A stretch of 64,000 bases of DNA from Gaiellasilicea sp037721555 (GTDB lineage: Bacteria > Actinomycetota > Thermoleophilia > Gaiellales > Gaiellaceae): NCBI GenBank assembly GCA_037721555.1, contig JBBJOI010000003.1:110765-174764 (forward strand), written 5' to 3'. Both the position numbers and the translations under genes were made by a program. Of the stretch, positions 18,385 to 26,120 are shown one piece after another (within the stretch, counting starts at the first letter, position 1; each line of letters opens with the position of its first letter). The notes beneath the pieces are model-generated. The model saw only the letters and a program-made list of their open reading frames with translations, was not told where the DNA came from and did not search any database.

Positions 18385-19539
18385 TCAGGCAGCCGAGGTC
18401 ACCGCTGTGATGTTCGCCAGGTGCACGAGCCGGAAGGCGAGCCGCGCACTGCGGATGCGGTCGCCTTCGTCCTCGACCTCCGGGAAAGCGCGCCAGAGGT
18501 CGCGCGCAGTCAGCAGGAGCTCGCGGATGCGCTCCGTGTCGTCCCGATGCCCGTTGGCACGCTCGTCGCAGGCGTTCAGCGCGAGTCCGAGGACGCCGAT
18601 CGTGTCGGCCTGGCGGGTCCACAGCAGCGGCGTCGCCATCGAGAGGTACTGGTGGATGCGCGCGAAGGTGAGCGGCTGGACAACCGTGTCCGGCCCACAT
18701 GGCGGCGAGAGCGGCAACGGCGCCTCTCCCCTGCAGATTCGGCGGGCGCTCCCGGCCAAGAGGGCGCGCAGCTGGGACTCGTCGAGTCCGGCAAGCTTCG
18801 CCGTTCGCAGGGTGAGCAGCAGCGACGCCGGCTGCTGGCCGTACGGATAGTCGGATGCATAGATCACCTGCTCGGGTGCGACGAGCCGGAAGAGGTCGAG
18901 CACGTCCAGCGGGCTCCAGACCGATGTGTCGAAGAAGACTCCCGGCCTGCCGGAGAAGCAGTTCGCCAACCCGGCGAGATCGGCGATGCCGCAGTGCGCG
19001 ATGATCAGCTCTGCACCGTCGTAGCGGTCGACGAGTGCGCGCAGGGCGTCGGCGATCGGTGGCAGGCCTCGGCCGCCGTGGATCAGGATCGGGACGCGGC
19101 GTTCGGCGGCGAGCTCGAAAACCGGCGCCAGCCGCTCGTCGTTCAGCATGAACTTCTGGGCCCGCGGATGCAGCTTGATTCCCCGCGCGCCGGCATCGAG
19201 GCAGCGCCGAGCCTCCTCGATCGGCCGCTCCGTCAGGTCGAGGCGGACGAAGGGAACGAAGCGACCCTGCGAGCGCTCTGCCTGAACCAAGGTGCGATCG
19301 TTGGCAGCGCTGAAGCTGGGATGCCGGTCGGGCTCGTCGAGGCAGAACATGAACGCGCCTGAGATGCCGTGGCGCTCCTGAATCGCCACGAGCTCGTCGA
19401 AGTCGCCGGCCATCCCGTCGATGTCGTTGCCGAGGTGGACGTGTGCGTCGAAGATCTCCGCGCCCTGGGGCAGTTCGGCCCGCACGTCGGCCTCGAAGCG
19501 CTCGAGTAGCGCCTGCGACCGTCTGATCACGTCGTCCAC
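18385..19539 (-). CDS. Amidohydrolase family protein (TIM-barrel, AMDH2-like)
   Basis: About 384 residues. The first 250 form an amidohydrolase-2 barrel: DAHVHLG for two metal ligands, RGIKLHPRAQKF, LIHGGRG, IIAHCGIADL and YASDYPY. A helical C-terminal extension of about 120 residues follows. It probably hydrolyses or decarboxylates a small aromatic or lactone substrate. It precedes the molybdenum hydroxylase genes, so the two may act on the same compound. The frame extends to GTG 19566, inside a perfect hairpin (19543-19568); GTG 19539 is preferred. TAGACT lies upstream within that hairpin. Confidence 0.82.
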   Translation of the reverse strand: MDDVIRRSQALLERFEADVRAELPQGAEIFDAHVHLGNDIDGMAGDFDELVAIQERHGISGAFMFCLDEPDRHPSFSAANDRTLVQAERSQGRFVPFVRLDLTERPIEEARRCLDAGARGIKLHPRAQKFMLNDERLAPVFELAAERRVPILIHGGRGLPPIADALRALVDRYDGAELIIAHCGIADLAGLANCFSGRPGVFFDTSVWSPLDVLDLFRLVAPEQVIYASDYPYGQQPASLLLTLRTAKLAGLDESQLRALLAGSARRICRGEAPLPLSPPCGPDTVVQPLTFARIHQYLSMATPLLWTRQADTIGVLGLALNACDERANGHRDDTERIRELLLTARDLWRAFPEVEDEGDRIRSARLAFRLVHLANITAVTSAA

Positions 19540-19542
19540 GGT

Positions 19543-19568
19543 GCGTGGGAGTCTACGGACTCCCACGC
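19543..19568. terminator. Perfect 11-bp hairpin with UACG loop
   Basis: GCGTGGGAGTC, loop TACG, GACTCCCACGC. On the plus-strand RNA the loop is cUACGg, an exceptionally stable tetraloop class. It lies between the decayed gene at 19582 and the amidohydrolase start, so it may end minus-strand transcription there. It also overlaps the amidohydrolase promoter and leader. Confidence 0.5.
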
Positions 19569-19581
19569 CCGCTCCTTCACC

Positions 19582-20275
19582 TCAGCGGACGAGCACCGCG
19601 AAGGCGCGCTGCACCGAAAGACCCTCGACCTCGGCCCAAATGCGGCCGACGAGCCGCACGCCCTTGACCACGGTGGGAAGTCTCCAGGCACAGCGTGCGC
19701 GGTCCTGCGCGTAGGTGGCGAGCCTCGACCCGAGCAACCGGTCCGCGTGCGCGGGGTGCAGGCCACGGTTGCCGAGAAGGGCAGCCTGTCGTCCAGGAAG
19801 ACCGCGAGTGAGACACGCAGCTCCCGCCCGGCCCGCGCCGGCGTTGAGGACGACGCTGGCGGCGCTCAGAACCGGCGGCGGCGAGTTCGAGGTCAGGTAT
19901 TCGCTCTTTGCGAGGTCAGGACAGTCGCTGCGCCCGTGCCCGTCGTAGTCGTCGCGGCCAATGCCGAGCTTCGGCGGCAACTGCCACGCCCCGGCTTCCG
20001 ACCACATCAGGTCGTTGCTCCCATCGCCGGCGTGGCCGCTGAAACGTGTTCGGCGCACACCGAGGCACGAGACCCAGCCCGTGCAGGAGGTCGTGGAGCA
20101 TCGCGAACTCCCAGTAGTCGGGCTCGCCTCCCGGCGAGAGCGGACTGCACCTGCGGCCGGATCGGGCGCGGCGCGCAGGTACATCGCGACGACCGAGCCG
20201 CTAGCGCGGGAGGCGAAGCCCGAGACGGCCAGGAGCAGGATTGCGGCCAAGCTCGCCCCTCGGAAGACGCCCCAT
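19582..20275 (-). pseudogene. Frameshifted paralogue of the secreted metzincin-like protein
   Basis: Matching segments fall in different frames. One frame gives a signal-like stretch (LAAILLLAVSGFASRASG). Another gives FAMLHDLLHGLGLVPRCAPNTF, equivalent to the HELVHALGAVERAAPN motif of the 2889 gene. A return to the first frame gives SGHAGDGSNDLMW and LGIGRDDYDGHG, equivalent to SGHVCDNLGDLM and VGRNDYYGHA. A further shift affects the C-terminal beta domain (VSLAVFLDDRLPFSATVACT), and the end (CAWRLPTVVKGVRLVG) is back in frame. At least two, probably four, shifts are needed, and the catalytic Glu is replaced by Asp. It is either a decayed copy or poorly assembled sequence. Confidence 0.7.
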
Positions 20276-20299
20276 GATCCGTCTTCCCGACGCGCGCGG

Positions 20300-21793
20300 C
20301 TACACGGTCGAAAGGGTGTTGACCTTTTCGCGCAGATACGCGAGGTAGGGCTGGGGGTCGATCGTGCGCTCGCCGATCGCCCGCTCGAGCGTCTCGGTGG
20401 GTGTGAACTTGCGGCCGTGACGGTAGAGCTGTCGCGCGAGCCAGCCGTACAGCTCGCCGAACTCGCCCGCCTCGATCTGCGCGTCGAGGTCTGGGATCGC
20501 AGCGCGGACGTGCTGCCAGATCTGCAGCGACAAGACGTTCCCGAGCGCGTAGGTCGGGAAGTAGCCGTACGCCGCGCGCGTCCAGTGCACGTCCTGGAGG
20601 ACGCCATGAGCATCGTCGGGAACGTCGACGCCGAGGAACTCCGTCATCCGCGCGTTCCACGCCTCCGGCAGCTCCTCGAGCGCCAGCGTCCCGTCGACGA
20701 GCTGCTGCTCGAGCTCGAAGCGGAGGATGATGTGCAGCGAGTAGGTCACCTCGTCGGCGTTCACGCGAATGAGGCTCGGGGCGACGCGGTTGATGCCGCG
20801 GTACCACGTCTCGAGATCGACCGAGCCGAGCTGCGGGAAGCGCTGTTGCAGCTTCGGGAGGAATCCACGCCAGAACGGCAGCGAGCGGCCGACGAGGTTC
20901 TCCCACGTCCGGCTCTGCGACTCGCCGAGGCCGAGCGAGGGACCGCCGGCGAGCGGCGTCCGGTCGAGTGCCGGGTCGAGCCCCTGATAGGTGAGGCCGT
21001 GTCCTGCCTCGTGCATCGCGGCCCAGAGCGCGCGCAGGTTGTCCGGCCGGTAGCGCGTGGTCATGCGGATGTCGCCGCGGCCGATCCCGATCGCGAAGGG
21101 GTGGACGGTCGGGTCGAGTCGCCAGGTGCCGTCCTCGAAACCGAAGTGTCCCAGCACGTCCTCCAGGAACGCCTTCTGCGTCTCGACCGGGTAGTCCCCT
21201 TCGAGGAAGGAGTCGTCAGCCGGCTCGCCCGCCGAGCGGACGATCTCCGTCAGCGCGGGCCGCAGCACCTCGAAGACCGCCTTGACCTCCGACGTGCGCA
21301 TGCCCGGCTCGTACTCGTCGAGGAAGGCGTCGTACGGCGAGTCGCCGGCCTCCATGTACTCGGCCCAACGCAGCGCGATCTCGTGCACGCGCCGGAACGC
21401 GGGCAGGAAGAGATCGAACCGCGAGGCCTCGCGGGCCTCGAGCCAGGCCGCGTGCGCCTTCGAGCCCTCGCGCAGCCAGGCCTCCGCAAGCTCCTTGGGC
21501 ACGCGCCGCTGCTTCTCCCAGTCGCGACGCGCGACGCGGATGAGGCTCGCGTCGTCCCCATCGTGATCGAGCTGCTCTTCGAGCGGACGCACGGCCTCCA
21601 GCAGTCGACCGGTCTCGTCGGCCGTGAAGCGCTCGTGGACGACACCGCCGAGCGTCGCCAGGGTCTCCGAGCGGGCGGACGCGCCGCCGGCGGGCATGTT
21701 CGTTCGCTGATCCCAGGCGAGGACGCCGAGCGCTCGCTCGAGGTCGTCGATCTCCGTGAGGTGCTGCTTCAGCTCGACCAGAGGCTCGGCCAC
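20300..21793 (-). CDS. Carboxypeptidase M32 (Taq family)
   Basis: 497-residue metallocarboxypeptidase. The zinc motif HEAGHGLTYQG places His261, Glu262 and His265, and the downstream GESQSRTWENLVGRS carries the Glu ligand region conserved in M32. Family proteins of about 500 residues remove C-terminal amino acids, often with a broad range, and work in the cytoplasm. Start GTG 21793, with TAGGTT 7 nt upstream; the promoter region is shared with the divergent M24 peptidase gene. Confidence 0.93.
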   Translation of the reverse strand: MAEPLVELKQHLTEIDDLERALGVLAWDQRTNMPAGGASARSETLATLGGVVHERFTADETGRLLEAVRPLEEQLDHDGDDASLIRVARRDWEKQRRVPKELAEAWLREGSKAHAAWLEAREASRFDLFLPAFRRVHEIALRWAEYMEAGDSPYDAFLDEYEPGMRTSEVKAVFEVLRPALTEIVRSAGEPADDSFLEGDYPVETQKAFLEDVLGHFGFEDGTWRLDPTVHPFAIGIGRGDIRMTTRYRPDNLRALWAAMHEAGHGLTYQGLDPALDRTPLAGGPSLGLGESQSRTWENLVGRSLPFWRGFLPKLQQRFPQLGSVDLETWYRGINRVAPSLIRVNADEVTYSLHIILRFELEQQLVDGTLALEELPEAWNARMTEFLGVDVPDDAHGVLQDVHWTRAAYGYFPTYALGNVLSLQIWQHVRAAIPDLDAQIEAGEFGELYGWLARQLYRHGRKFTPTETLERAIGERTIDPQPYLAYLREKVNTLSTV

Positions 21794-21800
21794 GGGCCAG

Positions 21801-21817
21801 AACCTACCCGCTAGGAT
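21801..21817. promoter_or_regulatory. Divergent leaderless promoter pair, M32/M24 genes
   Basis: TAGGTT on the minus strand (21801-21806, 7 nt from the M32 GTG) and TAGGAT on the plus strand (21812-21817, 8 nt from the M24 ATG). The -10 boxes are 5 bp apart, so the two polymerases would compete. Confidence 0.45.
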
Positions 21818-21825
21818 CGCGCCCG

Positions 21826-22965
21826 ATGACCAACGTGCTGATCATCGGCGACACGATGCGCTCTCCGGAGCTCAGGCACGAGGTGCCGGTGGCGGTCCCC
21901 GATCCGCTGCTCTACGCCGAGGTGGATGGGCAACGATCCGTTGTCGTCAGCTCGTTGGAGAGGAGCCGTCTCGCCGCTCTCGGCTCCGATCTCGAGGTGC
22001 TCACCTGGGAGGATGCCGGGTCCGACGAGCTCGTGCGCCGCGGCCTCGATACGTATCGGTTCGACCTCGAACTCTGGCTGAACGCCTGTCGCCGCCTCGG
22101 CCTCGAGCGTGCGATGACTCCTCTGGCGTTCCCGCTCGGGCACGCCGACTACCTCCGCTCGAAGGGGATCGAGCTCCATCCCGATCAGAGCGCCTTCGAC
22201 GAGCGCCGCCGGGTCAAGAACGGGTACGAGCTCGAGGGCATCCGGCGCGCGTGCCGCGCCGTCGAGGCTGGAGCGCAGGTGGGCGTCGACCTGCTTCGCA
22301 GTGCCGACGCGCGCAACGGCACGCTTGTTCTCGACGGCGAGCCGCTGACGTGCGAGCGCATCAAGCTCGAGCTCGAGCGTGTCTTCGGCGAGCACGGTGC
22401 GGCTGCGGAGGAATTCACTGTCTCCCACGGCCCGCAGACTGCCGTCGGCCACGAGGGCGGCTCGGGTCCCATCGCCACGAACGACATCGTTCTCTTCGAT
22501 CTGTATCCACGCGACCGGGCGTCGGCCTGCTTCTCGGACTTCACGCGCACCTTCTCGATCGGTCCCGCCTCGGACGAGCTGAAGGCCTACCACCGGCTCG
22601 CGAAGGAGGCGCTCGAGCTTGCGGTGAGTGCCGTGCGGCCGGGAGTGCGGGGCAGCGACATCCATCGCCAGGTGTGCGACTTCTTCCACGAGCACGGCTA
22701 CAAGACGCAGCTGCACAAGGAGGACGGCGAAGTCCTGGAGGACGGCTTCTTCCACGGGACCGGTCATGGCGTCGGCCTCGAGGTGCACGAGCGTCCCGGC
22801 CTCGGGCGCGTCGGGAGCGAGGCACTCGTTGTTGGCGACGTGATCGCGGTCGAGCCCGGCCTGTACCGACAGGGCTTCGGTGGCGTGCGCCTGGAGGACC
22901 TCCTGCTCGTGACCGAGGGCGGCTGCGAGGTGCTGACGAGCTTCCCGTACGACCTCGAGCTGTGA
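21826..22965 (+). CDS. M24 family aminopeptidase (Xaa-Pro type)
   Basis: 379-residue pita-bread metallopeptidase. The metal ligands appear in order: VLFDLYPRD, FSDFTRTF, HGTGHGVGLEVHE, IAVEPGLY and VRLEDLLLV. The N-terminal creatinase-like domain is about 150 residues. Family members cleave Xaa-Pro or related N-terminal bonds in the cytoplasm. Start ATG 21826. The stop overlaps the GTG of the acetyl-CoA synthetase gene (GTGA), so the two are coupled, although no metabolic link is obvious. Confidence 0.9.
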   Translation: MTNVLIIGDTMRSPELRHEVPVAVPDPLLYAEVDGQRSVVVSSLERSRLAALGSDLEVLTWEDAGSDELVRRGLDTYRFDLELWLNACRRLGLERAMTPLAFPLGHADYLRSKGIELHPDQSAFDERRRVKNGYELEGIRRACRAVEAGAQVGVDLLRSADARNGTLVLDGEPLTCERIKLELERVFGEHGAAAEEFTVSHGPQTAVGHEGGSGPIATNDIVLFDLYPRDRASACFSDFTRTFSIGPASDELKAYHRLAKEALELAVSAVRPGVRGSDIHRQVCDFFHEHGYKTQLHKEDGEVLEDGFFHGTGHGVGLEVHERPGLGRVGSEALVVGDVIAVEPGLYRQGFGGVRLEDLLLVTEGGCEVLTSFPYDLEL

Positions 22966-24944
22966 ACGAATCCCAGGTTCCAGCCGGCGAGGGGCGCGGG
23001 CACACGATCGAGACGCTGCTCGGCGAGGAGCGTCGGTATCCGCCGCCCCCGGAGTTCGCCGCTCAGGCCAATGCGACCGCAAACATCTACGAGCGCGACT
23101 TCGAGGAGTTCTGGGAGACGGAGGCGCGCGAGCGCGTCAGCTGGGTCGAGCCGTTCACGAAGCTGCTTGAGTGGGAGTTGCCGTACGCGAAGTGGTATCT
23201 CGGTGGCAAGCTCAACGTCTCCTACAACTGCGTCGACCGCCACGTCGAGGCGGGTCGCGGGGACCGCGTCGCGATCTTCTGGGAGGGCGAGCCGGAGGGG
23301 GAGCGCGGCGAGCTCACCTACGCACAGCTCCAGGTTCAGGTCGTCCGGTTCGCGAACGCGCTCAAGCAGCTCGGCGTCGGGAAGGGGACGAAGGTCGCGA
23401 TCTACATGGGCATGGTCACGGAGCTCCCGATCGCCATGCTCGCCTGCACTCGGCTGGGGGCGCCGCACACCGTGGTCTTCGGAGGCTTCTCGGCGGACTC
23501 GCTCTCCGACCGGGCCAACGACATGGGCTGCGAGGTGCTGGTCACCCAGGACGAGGCCTGGCGGCGAGGCAAGACGGTGCCGTTGAAGCGGACTGCCGAC
23601 GCCGCCATGTCGGACGCACCGGGCCTCGCGAGATGCCTCGTCGTGCAGCGCACCGGCAACGAGGTTCCCATGCAGGAGGGGCGTGACGTCTGGCTGCACG
23701 AGCTCGACGTCTCGGACGACCCCGCCAGCTGCCCACCCGAGCCGATGGACGCCGAGGACCTGCTGTTTCTGATGTACACGTCCGGCACGACGGCGAAGCC
23801 GAAGGGCATCGCTCACACGACGGGCGGCTACCTCGTGGGTGTGGCCACGACCCACGACTACGTCTTCGACCTCAAGCCGGAGGACGACGTCTACTGGTGC
23901 GCGGCCGACATCGGCTGGATCACCGGCCACAGCTACATCGTCTACGGCCCGCTCTGCAACGGCGCCACGTCGGTCATGTACGAAGGAACGCCCGACTACC
24001 CGGATCAGGAGCGCTGGTGGTCGATCATCGAGCGCTACGGCGTCACGATTCTCTATACGGCGCCGACCGCGATTCGCGCCCACATGAAGTGGGGGCCGGA
24101 GCACGCGCAGAAGCACGATCTCTCGTCGCTGCGCTTGCTGGGGTCGGTAGGCGAGCCGATCAATCCAGAGGCGTGGGTCTGGTACCGCGAGCACATCGGC
24201 GGCGACAGGACGCCGGTCGTCGACACCTGGTGGCAGACGGAGACCGGGATGATCATGATCACTGCGTTGCCTGGTGTGACAACGGGAAAGCCGGGCTCCG
24301 CAACCAAGCCGTTCCCGACCGTCGCCGCAGCTGTCCTGAGCGAGGCCGGGGAGGAGGTCGGACCCGGCGGCGGTGGTTACCTCGTGCTCAGCAGGCCGTG
24401 GCCGGCAATGACGCGCGGGATCTACGGCGACGACGCGCGCTTCCGCGAGACGTACTGGTCGAAGTACCCGGGCGTCTACTTCGCCGGCGACGGCGCCCGC
24501 ATCGACGCTGACGGCGACTTCTGGCTGCTCGGCCGCGTCGACGACGTGATGAACGTCTCCGGTCACCGCATCTCCACGATCGAGGTCGAGTCGGCGCTCG
24601 TCGACCACTCGAGGGTTGCGGAGGCGGCGGTGTGCGGCCGCGCCGACGACCTGACGGGGCAGGCGATCGTGGCCTACGTGACGCTGAAGGGCGGCGATGA
24701 GGGGTCGGTCGAGATGCTCGAGGAGCTCCGCAACCATGTGGCCGCCAAGATCGGCGCGATCGCGAAGCCGGCGAACGTGGTCTTCACGCCGGAGCTCCCG
24801 AAAACGCGGTCGGGGAAGATCATGCGCCGTCTGCTGCGCGACGTCGCCGAGCAGCGGCCGCTCGGCGACACGACCACGCTGGCCGACCCCGCCGTCGTGA
24901 GCGAGATCGCCGACCGCGCGGCAGCCACGTCAGCCGACGAGTAG
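22962..24944 (+). CDS. acsA: Acetyl-CoA synthetase, AMP-forming
   Basis: 660-residue ligase that activates acetate to acetyl-AMP and acetyl-CoA. Visible motifs are YTSGTTAKPKG (P-loop), VDTWWQTETGM, YFAGDGARID and the C-terminal PKTRSGKIMRR, which holds the lysine acetylated by Pat-type enzymes. The N-terminal ACAS domain (FWETEARERVSW, WYLGGKLNVSYNCVDRH) distinguishes it from generic acyl ligases. The frame is open further upstream, but the GTG at 22962 overlaps the M24 stop and starts directly before the conserved sequence. Cytoplasmic; regulation by lysine acetylation is a family expectation. Confidence 0.95.
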   Translation: MNESQVPAGEGRGHTIETLLGEERRYPPPPEFAAQANATANIYERDFEEFWETEARERVSWVEPFTKLLEWELPYAKWYLGGKLNVSYNCVDRHVEAGRGDRVAIFWEGEPEGERGELTYAQLQVQVVRFANALKQLGVGKGTKVAIYMGMVTELPIAMLACTRLGAPHTVVFGGFSADSLSDRANDMGCEVLVTQDEAWRRGKTVPLKRTADAAMSDAPGLARCLVVQRTGNEVPMQEGRDVWLHELDVSDDPASCPPEPMDAEDLLFLMYTSGTTAKPKGIAHTTGGYLVGVATTHDYVFDLKPEDDVYWCAADIGWITGHSYIVYGPLCNGATSVMYEGTPDYPDQERWWSIIERYGVTILYTAPTAIRAHMKWGPEHAQKHDLSSLRLLGSVGEPINPEAWVWYREHIGGDRTPVVDTWWQTETGMIMITALPGVTTGKPGSATKPFPTVAAAVLSEAGEEVGPGGGGYLVLSRPWPAMTRGIYGDDARFRETYWSKYPGVYFAGDGARIDADGDFWLLGRVDDVMNVSGHRISTIEVESALVDHSRVAEAAVCGRADDLTGQAIVAYVTLKGGDEGSVEMLEELRNHVAAKIGAIAKPANVVFTPELPKTRSGKIMRRLLRDVAEQRPLGDTTTLADPAVVSEIADRAAATSADE

Positions 24945-25013
24945 CGCTCGGGTTCTTCGGCTGCCGAGCTCGCGGCTCAGTCACGCGGACGTGCGGCTGC
25001 CCCGGCAGCACGG

Positions 25014-25019
25014 TACAAC
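25014..25019 (+). promoter_or_regulatory. -10-like box of the 25026 gene
   Basis: TACAAC, 6 nt before the ATG at 25026; no Shine-Dalgarno sequence. Confidence 0.4.
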
Positions 25020-25025
25020 CTGCGC

Positions 25026-26120
25026 ATGCGCCCCTTTGCCGCCCTGCTCGCGCTCTGCCTCAGCGTCCCAGCCGTCGCCGTAGCCGGCGATCGCGAGCTG
25101 TTAGACGCGCGCGACCGTTACCTGCAGGCCGCACGCGTCTCCTATCCGGATACGCCCGACGGCGCGCAGGCGCGCTACGACGCAGGGCGCGACCTCGTCG
25201 AGGCGACATTGGCCGCCGGTTCCGTGCGGCCGCGATTCAGCTCGTTGCGGGCTGACCTGCTCGCCCGCGGCCGGGCCGCCGTCCGCCACGCTGAAGAGCT
25301 CGATCGTGACGACGGCTTCCGTAGCGAGGGCACGCTCGCTCCGTTGCCGCCCGTCTCGTCCGTGGTCGGGCCGCGCCGCCCGGACGCGACCCTGGCGCGG
25401 AAGCTGGCCGTCGCTGCCGCGCGCGCCTCCGGTGCCGCGGGGATCTGGGTCCACGACCTTCGCACCGGCCGCTATGCCGGGCACGAGGCCGAAACGCGAT
25501 TCGCCGCCGCCTCGACCGTGAAGCTCGGTGCGCTCGCGGCCGCGTTGCACACGACGGCCCTGCCCGAGCGGAGCCACTGGTGGTACGACGTCCGGCAGAT
25601 CGGCTTCTGGTCGTCCAACCTGGCGGCGAACCGGATCGGAGCCTTGCTCGGCTACGCCGCCGTCGTGGACGGCCTGCGCCGGCTCGGCATGGCCTCCAGC
25701 ACGTACCCCGGCCCGTATCGCGCCACGACGGGCTACCGGCCACCAGGCCCGCACACGCGGGTGACGACAGCACGCGATCTCGGCCGCGCCCTCTTCCGGC
25801 TCGGTGCCGGCGCACAGGGGGATGCTCGTGCGCTGCGCCTGCTCGGACTGACGAGGCTCCAGGCGCGTGCCGGCGTCCGCGTGCTGGCGTCGTCGCAGCC
25901 GGTAGCGGACAACCGGGGGCTGCTCCGACGCTGGTTGCCTGGTGCGAACCTGGTCGAGAAGAACGGCTGGCTCACGGACACCCGTACGACCGCTGCGATC
26001 GTGTACCGAGGCGGCCGCGCGACGGTCGTCGTGGTCGAGCTCTACCGCCCCGGCGTCACCCTCCGCGAAGGACAGCAGCTGGGGCGCGACGTCCTGCGCG
26101 CCGCCGGCCTGATCAGGTGA
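25026..26120 (+). CDS. Secreted class A beta-lactamase-like serine hydrolase
   Basis: 364-residue exported protein with a signal peptide (residues 1-20). The penicillin-interacting fold shows ASTVK (Ser163, Lys166) and SSN (Ser196-Asn198). The usual KTG box is replaced by EKNG near residue 318. An N-terminal helical region of about 100 residues precedes the catalytic domain. Proteins of this type can be beta-lactamases or cell-wall enzymes; the altered third motif and long N-terminal part make a housekeeping peptidoglycan role as likely as drug resistance. It converges on the PGM1-like gene with an 8-bp overlap. Confidence 0.75.
   Translation: MRPFAALLALCLSVPAVAVAGDRELLDARDRYLQAARVSYPDTPDGAQARYDAGRDLVEATLAAGSVRPRFSSLRADLLARGRAAVRHAEELDRDDGFRSEGTLAPLPPVSSVVGPRRPDATLARKLAVAAARASGAAGIWVHDLRTGRYAGHEAETRFAAASTVKLGALAAALHTTALPERSHWWYDVRQIGFWSSNLAANRIGALLGYAAVVDGLRRLGMASSTYPGPYRATTGYRPPGPHTRVTTARDLGRALFRLGAGAQGDARALRLLGLTRLQARAGVRVLASSQPVADNRGLLRRWLPGANLVEKNGWLTDTRTTAAIVYRGGRATVVVVELYRPGVTLREGQQLGRDVLRAAGLIR

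Noticed and set aside
19582..20275. Programmed ribosomal frameshifting in the metzincin paralogue
   Set aside because: Several shifts in both directions are needed and no slippery sequence is seen; decay or sequence error is simpler.
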